Below, piece by piece: positions 11,089 to 19,831 of a stretch of DNA of 64,000 bases. The notes beneath the pieces are model-generated. The model did no database searches and was not told the origin of the DNA. It saw only the letters and a list, made by a program, of their open reading frames with translations. The position numbers and the translations under genes are program-made. How positions within the stretch are numbered: position 1 is the stretch's first letter; every line of letters starts with the position of its first letter. Source of the DNA: Luteitalea pratensis (GTDB lineage Bacteria > Acidobacteriota > Vicinamibacteria > Vicinamibacterales > Vicinamibacteraceae); NCBI RefSeq assembly GCF_001618865.1, contig NZ_CP015136.1, positions 5,491,001 to 5,555,000 on the forward strand, given 5' to 3'.

Positions 11089-11877
11089 ATGACCAGACGC
11101 GACTTCATCCATGCTTCGACCTCCGCTTCGGCAGTCACCCTGGCTGGCGGTGCCGGCGCTGCGGGGCAACCTGGTACTGCTACGCGGCAGTTCTACGAGC
11201 TGCGCCGCTACCGCATCCGCGTCGGCTACATGCGCGATACGACTCGCGCCTACCTGAAGGATGCCCTGCTGCCGGCGTTGGGCCGTCTCGGCCTGGGGCC
11301 GGTGGGCATGTTCGACGTGACCACCGGTGAGCCACCGACGGCAGTGGTGCTGATTCCGCACGCGTCGGCGGAGTCGGCCGTCGGCGTGGGCCGGCGCCTT
11401 GCCGCGGACGCCGCGTACGTGAAGGCTGCCGAGCCGTTCTTCAACGCCCCCGCGGATCGCCCGGCCTTCGATCGCATCGAGAGTTCGCTGCTGCTCGCGT
11501 TCGAGGCGATGCCGCAACTGCAGGTGCCAGACACGAGCAAACCGCGGGTCTTCGAGCTGCGGCGCTACGAGGGGCCGAGCGAGGCCGCAAGCCTGAAGAA
11601 GATCGAGATGTTCGACAGTGGCGGCGAACTCGCGATCTTCCGCAAGGTCGGCTTCCGGCCGGTGTTCTTCGGCCAGTCGATCTACGGCGTGCGCCTGCCG
11701 CAGTTCGAGTACATGCTCGCCTACGCCAGCATGACCGAGCGCGAGACGCAGTGGAACGGATTCAGAAACGATCCCGACTGGAAGGTGCTGTCGCAGAAGG
11801 AGGAGTACAAGGACGCGGCGATCATGTCGGGCGCGACCTCGACCTACCTCGCGCCGCAGCCCTGGTCACAGGTGTGA
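11089..11877 (+). CDS. NIPSNAP family protein, Tat-exported
   Basis: This 262-residue protein starts MTRRDFIHASTSAS, a twin-arginine signal. The mature part contains two NIPSNAP-like ferredoxin-fold repeats: one opens YELRRYRIR and the second opens FELRRYEG, followed by a FRKVGFRPVFFG segment. Proteins like this are common beside sugar or aromatic catabolism genes, but the biochemical role is not established. It is divergent from the first ABC importer and single in its orientation. Confidence 0.85.
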   Translation: MTRRDFIHASTSASAVTLAGGAGAAGQPGTATRQFYELRRYRIRVGYMRDTTRAYLKDALLPALGRLGLGPVGMFDVTTGEPPTAVVLIPHASAESAVGVGRRLAADAAYVKAAEPFFNAPADRPAFDRIESSLLLAFEAMPQLQVPDTSKPRVFELRRYEGPSEAASLKKIEMFDSGGELAIFRKVGFRPVFFGQSIYGVRLPQFEYMLAYASMTERETQWNGFRNDPDWKVLSQKEEYKDAAIMSGATSTYLAPQPWSQV

Positions 11878-11952
11878 CACGGGAAGTGCTATCGCCACCC
11901 TGCGAAGACTCCAGGACGTGGGCCCAATTGCGGGGCTTATTGTAGTCAGATG

Positions 11953-11980
11953 AAGGACTCCTGAGCGCCGAGGAGTCCTT
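11953..11980. terminator. Perfect 10-bp inverted repeat
   Basis: Arms AAGGACTCCT and AGGAGTCCTT flank an 8-base loop, 75 bp after the NIPSNAP stop and 80 bp before the next gene. The second arm ends in only two T residues, so it is not a classic intrinsic terminator. It could stop NIPSNAP transcription or act as an operator for the orphan gene downstream. Confidence 0.45.
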
Positions 11981-12060
11981 GCGCATGGGCATGACCCAGC
12001 TCGGTGCGTCGGCGCCGGCGGCCGACGCCGTGGCCCTACGAATTGCAGTATGGTGCGCTA

Positions 12061-12972
12061 ATGGCCGACCGCAGGTATGTCGGGGCTGTCGCTGGAAGCA
12101 TCGGGAATGCGACGTCGACCCGGTTGGGACACTTCGACTTGTCCAACCTCCACCGACATGCTGTCGGCCGCTCGGTCGCGATGGTCGAAACAGTGGTCCA
12201 TGCGGCATTCATGAAAGCCGCCGGCTTCATCACGCCCGGCACACCAGTCGAGTTCACCGGCGCCCAATACCAGGACTTCAAAGGAACACGGGAGTTCGTT
12301 CGGGCGCACCGCGCGACACTTGCGCTCAAAATTGGTGCCCGCAATATCGCCGATCTCGCGGGGACTCGTCGGCACGCCGATCTGTGGCGTGTCCTGGTAG
12401 GCCCACAGGCCGTCACCGACCTGCTGCCGCTGTACGCGAACTACGCGGACCGATTTCTCGAGATCATCGTGGCGCCCAAGACCTTTCGTCTCCTGCGGAC
12501 AGTCATCGAGCGCCAGGAACCCCACCAGGACGTCAACGTCTCCAACGTGGCCGAGGCGATGGACGCGCTGATGAAGGTACATGACGAAGGATATAGCCTG
12601 GCGGCGGCACGGATCAGAGAACTGCGCAAGGAACGAGGCTGGGTCGAAGTCCCTCTCAGCGCAGCCGCCAGGTCCTTGACCAAGCCTGCTCCATTCAATC
12701 CCGAAGCCGCCAACAACGACAAGGCATTGCGATTGTGGCTCCACGGAGCACCTGGGAGTCCTCTCGTTCACGAACGACTGGAGCTCATGTCACCGTTGCG
12801 CCCGACCGAACTTGGCGAGGCCCCGGAGGTCTTCCTGGTCGCCAGCCAGGAATCCTCGCGAAGTGCCATGCCGACATTGATGTGTCGGTCGCACATAGAC
12901 GCGACGTGCAGCACATTGGACAACGCTGCGTCGATGGGCGACAAGGAAGGGCGCGGCGCTGCCCAACGTTAA
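12061..12972 (+). CDS. Uncharacterised protein, orphan gene
   Basis: This 303-residue protein was not recognised. The ATG at 12061 (MADRRYVGAV) is chosen; a GTG 57 bp upstream is possible but would add an arginine-rich stretch. No signal peptide or membrane segment is seen. The central part (about residues 50-200) looks helical, with charged segments such as AAARIRELRKERGW. By eye the base and codon use is less GC3-extreme than in the flanking ABC genes, hinting at acquisition. It stands alone between the NIPSNAP gene and the convergent second ABC permease. An overlapping minus-strand frame (12058-12771) is considered a shadow. Confidence 0.55.
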   Translation: MADRRYVGAVAGSIGNATSTRLGHFDLSNLHRHAVGRSVAMVETVVHAAFMKAAGFITPGTPVEFTGAQYQDFKGTREFVRAHRATLALKIGARNIADLAGTRRHADLWRVLVGPQAVTDLLPLYANYADRFLEIIVAPKTFRLLRTVIERQEPHQDVNVSNVAEAMDALMKVHDEGYSLAAARIRELRKERGWVEVPLSAAARSLTKPAPFNPEAANNDKALRLWLHGAPGSPLVHERLELMSPLRPTELGEAPEVFLVASQESSRSAMPTLMCRSHIDATCSTLDNAASMGDKEGRGAAQR

Positions 12973-13047
12973 GAAGCTCGCCGAACACGCGCCCGCGCCG
13001 GCGGCCCGTCACCTCCTCGAACGAGGCCAGGGGTTATCGCCCTACGC

Positions 13048-14016
13048 TCAAGTCGCTCTCGCCCGGCGCGCGCGATCGGCGGCAACGGCGAGCACGATGA
13101 TCACGCCGATGATGATCTCCTGCACGTAGTTGGGCCACCCCATCTGCTGGCTGCCGTTGCGGAGGAACGCCATGACGAGGGCGCCGATCAGCGAGCCGGC
13201 GATCGTGCCCTCTCCGCCCGCCAGGCTGCCGCCGCCGATCACGACGGCGGCAATCACGTCGAGTTCGGTGCCGATCGCGACCGTGGGGTCGCCCTGGCGC
13301 AGGCGGGACATCTGCATCACCCCCGACAGCCCGAAGAGCAACCCCGCCAGGCCATAGATCCAGACCTTCAGCCGATCGGTCTGCACGCCGCAGGCCCGGG
13401 CCGCCGCCTCGTTGCTGCCGACGGCGAACACGCGACGCCCGAAGACGGTCTGCTGGAGCAGGAACGTGGCCGCCACGGCGAGCACGACCGAGATCCAGAC
13501 GCCCGGCGCCACGAGCAGCCATGATGGCGTGGGGAACGTCACGGCGAGTTCGTTGATCCAGGTTTCCGGTGCATTCACGGTCTGCTGGTTGGCGAGCCAC
13601 TTGGCGACGCCGCGGGCGATGCCGAGCATGCCGAGCGTGCCGATGAACGGCAACACCTTGAGACGCGTGATCGCCAGCCCGTTGACGATCCCCACCAGCC
13701 CTCCCGTCACCACGCCGGCCGACACGGCGACGATCGGCGCGTAGCCATCCCGTACGCCCAGTGCGGTGACCACGCCCGCCAGCGCGATGGTCGATCCGAC
13801 GGCGAGGTCGATGCCGCCACTGATGATGATGAAGGTCATGCCAATCGCGCCAAGCGCGACGATGACGGTCTGGGCGAGGACGATGCGGAGGTTGCGCGGC
13901 GACAGGTACTGCGCCGGATCATCGCTCATCATCGCGAACACGGCGATGACTAACACCAGGCCGAGGACCGGGGCCAGGGCGGACAACCGCGCGCGGAACG
14001 TTGAGGACATTGGCAA
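13048..14016 (-). CDS. Sugar-type ABC transporter permease (RbsC-like), second importer
   Basis: This 322-residue polytopic inner-membrane protein is of the ribose-permease type. It has the conserved FIIISGGIDLAVGSTIALAG segment, the FAVGSNEAAARACGV loop and VIAAVVIGGGSLAGGEG near the C-terminus. It is the last gene of the presumed uxaA/dehydrogenase/ABC operon. A start two codons downstream (14010) is also possible. Its paralogue at 7.3 kb has the same layout but differs in detail, so this looks like a second substrate system rather than a recent duplication. Confidence 0.92.
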   Translation of the reverse strand: MPMSSTFRARLSALAPVLGLVLVIAVFAMMSDDPAQYLSPRNLRIVLAQTVIVALGAIGMTFIIISGGIDLAVGSTIALAGVVTALGVRDGYAPIVAVSAGVVTGGLVGIVNGLAITRLKVLPFIGTLGMLGIARGVAKWLANQQTVNAPETWINELAVTFPTPSWLLVAPGVWISVVLAVAATFLLQQTVFGRRVFAVGSNEAAARACGVQTDRLKVWIYGLAGLLFGLSGVMQMSRLRQGDPTVAIGTELDVIAAVVIGGGSLAGGEGTIAGSLIGALVMAFLRNGSQQMGWPNYVQEIIIGVIIVLAVAADRARRARAT

Positions 14017-14195
14017 GTTCAGAAGTTCAGAAGTTCAGAATTTCCTGCAGTGTGACAGGCACGTCGAACAGGCGCCCAGCACCATTCCGCTGCCACGCCC
14101 CGAGGAACAAGCAAACGGTCGCCAAGGTTCGACGACTCGCGATGGCGGTGCAATTCTGAAATTCCTGCAATTCTGCAATTTCATTGTGCTGTTCC
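14017..14195. repeat. Composite palindromic element, family C (copy 1)
   Basis: The left end has repeated AGTTCAGA words and TTTCCTGCA; the right end has GCAATTCTGAAATTCCTGCA and further CTGCAATT words. In between is a TTCGACGACTCGCGATGGCGGT segment, given here as TTCGA then GATGGCGGT, that is related to the centre of the copies at 18.16 and 34.98 kb. Its right end overlaps the 3' end of the ATPase gene. Confidence 0.5.
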
Positions 14196-15677
14196 AATTG
14201 CCGCCGCCATCACCGACTCCGGCGTCCATGCAGACAGCGGCGCAGACGACGTGAGGCGACCGCGGCTCATCACCGCGAGCGAGTCGCAGAGGCCGAACAA
14301 TTCAGGCAGGTAGGAGCTGACGATCACTACCGCGCACCCGGCATCGGCGGCCGCCGCGATCGCCTCGTACAGGTGCACCTTGCTGCCGACGTCGACGCCG
14401 CGGGTGGGCTCGTCGAGCAACCACACCGACGCCTCCTGGTGGAGCAATCGCCCGAGGGCGACCTTCTGCTGGTTGCCGCCCGACAAGGTCCGCACGGCCT
14501 GCAGAGGCGTCCGGGCCTTGACCTTGAGTCGCTCGAGCCAGCGCTGCCCCTGTGTGCGCTGCGCCCGGCCGTCGATGACGCCACGGCGACTCACGGTCGC
14601 GTACCGTGTGCATGTCAGGTTGTCGGCAAGCGACATCGGCAGCGTGAGTCCCTCGCCCTTGCGGTCCTCGCTCAGGTAGCCGAGCCCTGCCGCCAGCCGT
14701 GTCCACGGCGTGCGGCTCTCGAGCGACACGACATGGCCGTCCACCGACAGCCGGCCGCTGACGGGTCGATCCTCGAGGCCCATCAGCCCGCGCAACAACT
14801 CGGTGCGGCCGGCGCCGACGAGTCCAGCGATGCCGAGCACTTCGCCGGCCCGCACGCGCAGGCTCGCGTCCCGCACCCGGCCGCCCACCGACACCCCCGC
14901 GGCGTCCAGGCGGATCGTGTCGGCAGGGAGATGTTCGCGCGTGGGGAAGAGTTCGGCCACGTCGCGCCCGACCATGTGGCTGATGATCTGCGCATCGGTG
15001 AGCGCATCCGCCGTGCCCGTCCAGACCGTGCGGCCGTCCCTCAGGATCGAGAGATCGTCGGCGATGGCTCGCACTTCCTCGAGGAAGTGGCTGATGTACA
15101 CCACCGCGACGCCATCCGATCGCAGGCGCCGGATGAGACCGAACAGCCGCTCGACGTCTTCGCGCGGCAGGCTGCTCGTGGGCTCGTCCATCAGCACCAC
15201 GCGTGCCTGCGCCGACACGGCGCGGCAGATCTCGACGACCTGTCGCGCCGCAATCGGCAGATCCCCGACGCCGCGATCGGGATGCAACTCCGGATGGTGG
15301 AACGGCGCGAGTACGCGCGCGGCCTCGGATCGCGCGGCTGCGCGATCGTAGCGCCCGCCGCGGCGTGGTTCGCGGCCGAGCAGGATGTTCTCGGCCACCG
15401 TAAGGTGATCGCAGAGCGAGAGTTCCTGGTGGATCAGTGCGATGCCGGCCTCGCGCGCCTCGAGCGGCCCTGCCGGCGTGTACGGCGCGTCGCCGATCGT
15501 CATCGTTCCGGCATCGGCACGCAGCCCGCCAGCCAGCACGTGCATCAACGTGCTCTTGCCGGCGCCGTTCTCCCCCACCAGCGCATGGACGCGCCCGGGA
15601 CGGACCGCGAGCGTGACGCCATCGAGCGCCCTCGTCGCACCGAAGTGCTTCCTGATGTCGGTCAGCGTCAGCATCAT
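14181..15677 (-). CDS. Sugar-type ABC transporter ATP-binding protein (two ABC domains), second importer
   Basis: This is a 498-residue RbsA/MglA-type double ATPase. Domain one has Walker A GENGAGKST and VVLMDEPTSSLP. Domain two has the degenerate GLVGAGRTE, signature LSGGNQQKVALGRLL and LLDEPTRGVDVG. A start one codon further in (second Met) is equally possible. It sits between the binding-protein gene upstream (90-bp gap with GCTTGAG words) and the permease downstream (164-bp gap with a family C element). Confidence 0.93.
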   Translation of the reverse strand: MMLTLTDIRKHFGATRALDGVTLAVRPGRVHALVGENGAGKSTLMHVLAGGLRADAGTMTIGDAPYTPAGPLEAREAGIALIHQELSLCDHLTVAENILLGREPRRGGRYDRAAARSEAARVLAPFHHPELHPDRGVGDLPIAARQVVEICRAVSAQARVVLMDEPTSSLPREDVERLFGLIRRLRSDGVAVVYISHFLEEVRAIADDLSILRDGRTVWTGTADALTDAQIISHMVGRDVAELFPTREHLPADTIRLDAAGVSVGGRVRDASLRVRAGEVLGIAGLVGAGRTELLRGLMGLEDRPVSGRLSVDGHVVSLESRTPWTRLAAGLGYLSEDRKGEGLTLPMSLADNLTCTRYATVSRRGVIDGRAQRTQGQRWLERLKVKARTPLQAVRTLSGGNQQKVALGRLLHQEASVWLLDEPTRGVDVGSKVHLYEAIAAAADAGCAVVIVSSYLPELFGLCDSLAVMSRGRLTSSAPLSAWTPESVMAAAIGTAQ

Positions 15678-15699
15678 TGCGGGCCTTCGGCCTTCGACC

Positions 15700-15767
15700 T
15701 GAGGCTTGAGGCTTGAGGCTTGAGGCTTGAAGCTTGAAGCTTGAAGCTTGAGACCTGAGACCTGAGC
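15700..15767. repeat. GAGGCTTGAG/GAAGCTTGAAG word tract
   Basis: About eight drifting copies of a 7-8 bp word (GAGGCTT to GAAGCTT to GAGACCT) fill the gap between the binding-protein and ATPase genes. A closely similar tract occurs at about 57.47-57.52 kb. Confidence 0.6.
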
Positions 15768-16793
15768 CTACTTCAGATATTCCGACAAGGGCGGATTCAG
15801 CAGCGCCTTCGAGGCCTCGGTGTCGAGGTTGTCCGGCGTGACGATCGTGACGCCAGTGTCGACGCGGGCCTGGATGGCCTGCCCCTTCAGGTGAGCGACC
15901 ATGGTCTTCACGCCCTGGTATCCCATCTCGAACGGGTTCTGCAGCACCACGCCATCGAGTTGCTTGTTGCGCATCGCGGTGATGAACGCCTCGCTCGAGT
16001 CGAAGCCGACGAACTTGATCTGCCCGGCCTTGCCGACATCCTGCAGCGCGAGCAGCATGCCGGCCGTGGACGATTCGTTCGGCGTGAAGATGCCCTCCAC
16101 CTGGTTACCGAAGCGATTGAGGAGGTTCTCCGAGGCGCGCTTGGCCGTGTCGCGCGTCGGGCCGGCGAACTGATCGGCCGAGACGATCTGCACGGCCGGG
16201 TATTGCGCCTTCATGCGATCGAGGAAGCCCTTCTCGCGCGCCTCGGTGCTCGCCGACCCTTCCTGGTATCGAAGCAGCAGCACGCGCCCCTTGCCACCCA
16301 GCAGCATCCCCAGCCGATCGGCGGCCAGCGAACCGCCCTTCTCGTTGTCGGTGGCGACGAAACTGACCGCATCGCCGGACGCCAGCGCGGAGTCGATGAC
16401 CACCGTGGGAATGCCCGCGCCCTTCGCTTCCTGGACCGGACGCACCAGCGCGCTCGCATCGAGCGGGGCGAGCACGATGCCGTTGACGCCCTGGCTCAGG
16501 AATCCTTCCACGACCTGGATCTGCTGCTCGCGGTCGTCCTCGCGAATCGGGCCCTTCCAGGTGAGACGGACCGATACGCCCTGCGCCTCGTACTCCTTCT
16601 GCGCCTTGATGGCGCCAGCGTGGATGCTCATCCAGAACTCGTGCGTCGTCCCTTTCGGGATCACCGCCACGTGCAGCCCGCCGACAGCCTTGAGGTCCTT
16701 GCCGACCGTGCCCGGTTTGCCGCCATCGCTGCAGCCAGCGAGCAAAACCGCGAGAGCCAGCGCCATCACACCACGTTGGAAGCGCACGTTCAT
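15768..16793 (-). CDS. Sugar-binding lipoprotein of second ABC importer (RbsB-like)
   Basis: This 341-residue receptor starts MNVRFQRGVMALAL with lipobox LLAGC (Cys21). A longer in-frame extension upstream lies over a REP pair and is rejected. The mature domain has the type-I pattern: HVAVIPKGTTHEFW, then GFLSQGVNGIVLAPLD, GIPTVVIDSAL and a C-terminal VVLQNPFEMGYQG. It is followed by its ATPase and permease genes and preceded by the dehydrogenase and UxaA-like genes, which ties this importer to sugar-acid catabolism. Confidence 0.92.
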   Translation of the reverse strand: MNVRFQRGVMALALAVLLAGCSDGGKPGTVGKDLKAVGGLHVAVIPKGTTHEFWMSIHAGAIKAQKEYEAQGVSVRLTWKGPIREDDREQQIQVVEGFLSQGVNGIVLAPLDASALVRPVQEAKGAGIPTVVIDSALASGDAVSFVATDNEKGGSLAADRLGMLLGGKGRVLLLRYQEGSASTEAREKGFLDRMKAQYPAVQIVSADQFAGPTRDTAKRASENLLNRFGNQVEGIFTPNESSTAGMLLALQDVGKAGQIKFVGFDSSEAFITAMRNKQLDGVVLQNPFEMGYQGVKTMVAHLKGQAIQARVDTGVTIVTPDNLDTEASKALLNPPLSEYLK

Positions 16794-16843
16794 TCGTATC
16801 CTCTCGGCCTTGGCCATTCGGCCGCTTGGACCTGATCCGATTC

Positions 16844-16920
16844 GTAGGCGTCGAGCTTCAGCTCGACGCAAACACCCGTCCATGCGACCTCAGACCGTCG
16901 ACCTGAAGGTCGACGGCTAC
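16844..16920. repeat. Inverted pair of family B REP-like hairpins
   Basis: Copy one is GTAG at 16844, arms GCGTCGAGC and GCTCGACGC, loop TTCA. Copy two is reversed: arms CCGTCGACC and GGTCGACGG, loop TGAA, then CTAC at 16917-16920. The two copies differ in their arm bases but keep the pairing. They lie between the dehydrogenase gene and the binding-protein gene. Confidence 0.7.
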
Positions 16921-16980
16921 GTAACTGCCGCAACGGCCTTCGACATTCGCAGCATTTCGGCATCTCGGCATTCGCGCCGG

Positions 16981-18138
16981 CTATGCCGGCGCGTACACGC
17001 CCTTGACGTAGTCCGCTCCCGCCCGATCATCGCTGCCGAACGCGTGCGGGATGTCTTCCAGCGCCGGATAGCGATGCGTGACGATGCGGCTCACGTCGAT
17101 GCGGCCCGACTCCAGCAGTTCGAGCGACTGACGATACACCGACGGGCGTCCGTCGCTGTCGAATCCGCCAGACGCGCCGATCGGCGAAATCAATTGCGGT
17201 TCACGGAACATCAGCGTGTTGAGCACGCCGAGGTCGACCCCGGACTGGCCGTGGGCGTAGAGCAGGACCGTGGCCTGCTTCCTGATCAGGCCCGGCATCT
17301 GCCGGAACACCTGCGCACTGCCCGATGCGTCGATCAGGTACTCCGCGCGGCGACCGTCGGTCAGCGTCAGCACCGCATCGACGACATCGGTCGCGGCGGG
17401 ATCAATCACGGCGTCGGCGCCGTAGTGGCGCGCCAGCGCCTGCCGGGTCGCATTGGGCTCGCTGACGATGATGCGGCCATCCAAGCCCACGACCTGGCGG
17501 AGGTGCTGCAGGAACAGCAGGCCGGCGGGGCCGGCGCCGGCAATGACGACCGTCTGCACACGGGCCGAGGGGTCGGCATCCTGCAGGCGATAGCGGGCGA
17601 TGTCGCGGCAACGGCCCACCGCGGCATAGGCGTGGAGGACGCACGCGAGCGGTTCGGTGAGGGCGGCGTGCTCGGCGGGAAGCGCGTGCCCGCGCCGCAC
17701 CGCATTCACGGCCGGCATGACCAGGACCTCCGCCAGGCCGCCCTGCCAGCCGGTGATGCCGTGCTCGGCATACGTCTCGCATTGGTGCGAGTCGCCCGTT
17801 GCGCAGTACTCGCACAACGCGGCAGATCCGGCACTGAGGCAGTTCCGGCCCTGGTCGAGCACCACGGCGTCGCCGGCCGACAGGTCACGCACCTCACTGC
17901 CCACGACCTCGACGACACCCGCCACCTCGTGCCCGAGCACCTGCGGCGAGACGTCGAACGGAATCGGTCGCCCGAGACGGTCGGTGTGGTAGTTGGCGTG
18001 GCCTTCGTAGATGTGGAAGTCGGTACCACAGAGGCCGACGCCGGTCACCCGTACGACGACATCGCGCGGCCCGACGACCGGGTCGGCAATCTCGCGGATC
18101 GACATCACGCCGGGAGCGGAGAGGACAGCGGCCTTCAC
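16981..18138 (-). CDS. Zinc-type alcohol/polyol dehydrogenase (MDR family)
   Basis: This 385-residue medium-chain dehydrogenase oxidises a hydroxyl of a sugar, polyol or sugar acid with NAD(P). Catalytic zinc ligands are in GLCGTDFHIYEG and GHEVAG. The structural-zinc loop region has several cysteines (CEYCATGDSHQC) with spacing somewhat unlike the classic four-Cys lobe. The nucleotide-binding fold shows AGAGPAGLL. It lies 124 bp downstream of the UxaA-like gene on the same strand and upstream of the ABC importer, so it probably serves the same pathway. The true substrate is unknown. Confidence 0.88.
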   Translation of the reverse strand: MKAAVLSAPGVMSIREIADPVVGPRDVVVRVTGVGLCGTDFHIYEGHANYHTDRLGRPIPFDVSPQVLGHEVAGVVEVVGSEVRDLSAGDAVVLDQGRNCLSAGSAALCEYCATGDSHQCETYAEHGITGWQGGLAEVLVMPAVNAVRRGHALPAEHAALTEPLACVLHAYAAVGRCRDIARYRLQDADPSARVQTVVIAGAGPAGLLFLQHLRQVVGLDGRIIVSEPNATRQALARHYGADAVIDPAATDVVDAVLTLTDGRRAEYLIDASGSAQVFRQMPGLIRKQATVLLYAHGQSGVDLGVLNTLMFREPQLISPIGASGGFDSDGRPSVYRQSLELLESGRIDVSRIVTHRYPALEDIPHAFGSDDRAGADYVKGVYAPA

Positions 18139-18160
18139 GGCATGCTCCGCACGGCCGTGG

Positions 18161-18265
18161 ACAATTTCAGAATTTCAGAATTGCACAATTTCACTGCCAC
18201 CGCCGTTGTTCGAACTGCTGATGGCGGTAAGGAACTTCTGCAATTTTGCAATTCTGCAATTCCTA
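18161..18265. repeat. Composite palindromic element, family C (copy 2)
   Basis: The outer parts are made of CAATTTCAGAATT-type words on the left and TGCAATTCTGCAATT-type words on the right, which pair imperfectly. The centre has short arms ACCGCC (18199-18204) and GGCGGT (18223-18228) around GTTGTTCGAACTGCTGAT. The centre matches the reverse strand of the copy at 34.98 kb. It fills the gap between the UxaA-like and dehydrogenase genes. Confidence 0.6.
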
Positions 18266-19831
18266 CAGGCTGACGCTCTGCTCGGCCCACACCTGGAACT
18301 CGCGGTGCTTGTTCTCCTCCGACTTGCCGAGCATCTCGCCGCTGGCGACGCGCCGGACGTGCTCGAAGACCTCGAGGCCGACTTCGTCGATCGAGCGGGT
18401 ACCGTCGATGACGTCGCCGGCCGACATGTCCAGGTCCGACTTCATGCGCTCGAAGATCGGGTTGTTGGACGCCAGCTTGAGCACCGGCGCGATGGCGTTG
18501 CCGATCGTGGTGCCGCGGCCCGTGGTGAACACCACCAACTGCGCGCCCGACGCGATCAGCCCCGGCGTCGACTCCTGGTCGTAGCCCGGCCCCTGCATCA
18601 GGTACAGGCCGCGCCCCTTCGGCTGCTCCGCATAGCCGACGACACCCTCGACGCGCGTGGTGCCGGCCTTCGCGATGGCGCCAAGCGACTTGATGGTGAT
18701 GTTGAGGAGGCCGCCGGCGACATTGCCCGGACTCGGGTTCTCGTTGAGGACCGTGCCGAACTTGGAGGCGTAGTCCTTGTACCAGTCCACCATGTCGTAG
18801 ACGGCATGGCCAGTGGTGGCATCCTTGGCGCGCCAGGCGAGGATGTGTTCGGCGCCGCAGAACTCGGGCACCTCGGTGATCAGCACCGTGCCGCCCTGCC
18901 GCACGAGTTCGTCGGCCGCGCGCCCGAGTGCCGGATTGGCCGACAGGCCGGAGAAGCCGTCCGATCCGCCGCACTTCACGCCGAGCGAGAGTTCGCTGAT
19001 TGGCGTGGGCGTGCGCGTAATCTGGTTGGCCACGGGCAGCATCGCCTCCACCGCTTCGAGCCCGCGCTTGACCGCACCCTGCGTGCCGCCGGCGTCCTGG
19101 ATGCCGATGCGCGCCACGGGCTTGTTGAGCGGCCGGTGCTGGTCGTTCAGGTACTTCTCCATCACGGTCAGGTTGGTCTTCTCGCAGCCGAGCCCGATGA
19201 ACACCACGCCAGCCACGTTGGGGTGGTCGGCATACGCGGCGAGCGTGCGCAGCATGACTTCGATGTTGGAGCCGTCCGAGCAGCCGCACCCCTTGTTGTG
19301 GGGGATGGCCGTGACGCCGTCGACGTTGGGGTACTTCGCCTTGTCGAAGAGCGTGAACTCGGCGACGGTGGCAATCTGCACGGCCTCGTGCGCCGCGCAC
19401 ATGCTGGTCGGCACGATCAGGATCCAGTTGCGGATGCCGACGCGGCCGTCGGGACGCCGATAGCCCATGAACGTCGCGCGCTGTGACTCGGGCACGTACT
19501 CGGGCGCGGCCGTGTGCATGTCCTCATCGAGTTCGCGCACGACGGGCACGTCGTTGGACATGTTGGCACGCGAGATCAACGCCCCCGCGGTCACGCCTTT
19601 CGACGTCCCGATCGGCTGACCGTACTGCCGGACGAAATCGCCATCCGGGATCACCACCAGAGCGAAGCGATGCCCCGGCGGCACGTCGTCGAGCACCTCG
19701 ACGATGTTGCCTCCGACCTGCACCAGCGTCCCGCGCGGCACGGGGACCTTGGCGACGGCGACGTTGTCGCGGGCATCGACATGGATGGCGTAGGCCGAGA
19801 GGGGTGCGGCTTGCGACGTAGCGGTAGACAT
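18263..19831 (-). CDS. UxaA-family sugar-acid dehydratase (altronate/galactarate dehydratase-like)
   Basis: This 522-residue protein fuses an N-terminal SAF domain (about residues 10-80) to the UxaA catalytic region. Conserved family blocks are GYRRPDGRVGIRNW, HNKGCGCSDG, GLGCEKTN, KCGGSDGFSG and GRGTTIGNAIAP. Family members remove water from altronate, galactarate or related acids with a metal cofactor. The ATG at MSTATSQAAP is chosen; the upstream extension crosses a word-repeat tract. It is the first intact gene of the dehydratase/dehydrogenase/ABC set. The exact substrate is undetermined. Confidence 0.92.
   Translation of the reverse strand: MSTATSQAAPLSAYAIHVDARDNVAVAKVPVPRGTLVQVGGNIVEVLDDVPPGHRFALVVIPDGDFVRQYGQPIGTSKGVTAGALISRANMSNDVPVVRELDEDMHTAAPEYVPESQRATFMGYRRPDGRVGIRNWILIVPTSMCAAHEAVQIATVAEFTLFDKAKYPNVDGVTAIPHNKGCGCSDGSNIEVMLRTLAAYADHPNVAGVVFIGLGCEKTNLTVMEKYLNDQHRPLNKPVARIGIQDAGGTQGAVKRGLEAVEAMLPVANQITRTPTPISELSLGVKCGGSDGFSGLSANPALGRAADELVRQGGTVLITEVPEFCGAEHILAWRAKDATTGHAVYDMVDWYKDYASKFGTVLNENPSPGNVAGGLLNITIKSLGAIAKAGTTRVEGVVGYAEQPKGRGLYLMQGPGYDQESTPGLIASGAQLVVFTTGRGTTIGNAIAPVLKLASNNPIFERMKSDLDMSAGDVIDGTRSIDEVGLEVFEHVRRVASGEMLGKSEENKHREFQVWAEQSVSL

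Noticed and set aside
12058..12771. Minus-strand alternative to the orphan gene
   Set aside because: The plus-strand frame has the longer reading frame with a more natural composition; the minus frame lacks a good start. Some doubt remains because neither is recognised.
13048..15677. Recent duplication of the first ABC importer (7.3-10.9 kb)
   Set aside because: Both have the same order of parts, but the proteins differ strongly outside the family motifs, so they look like two separate importers.
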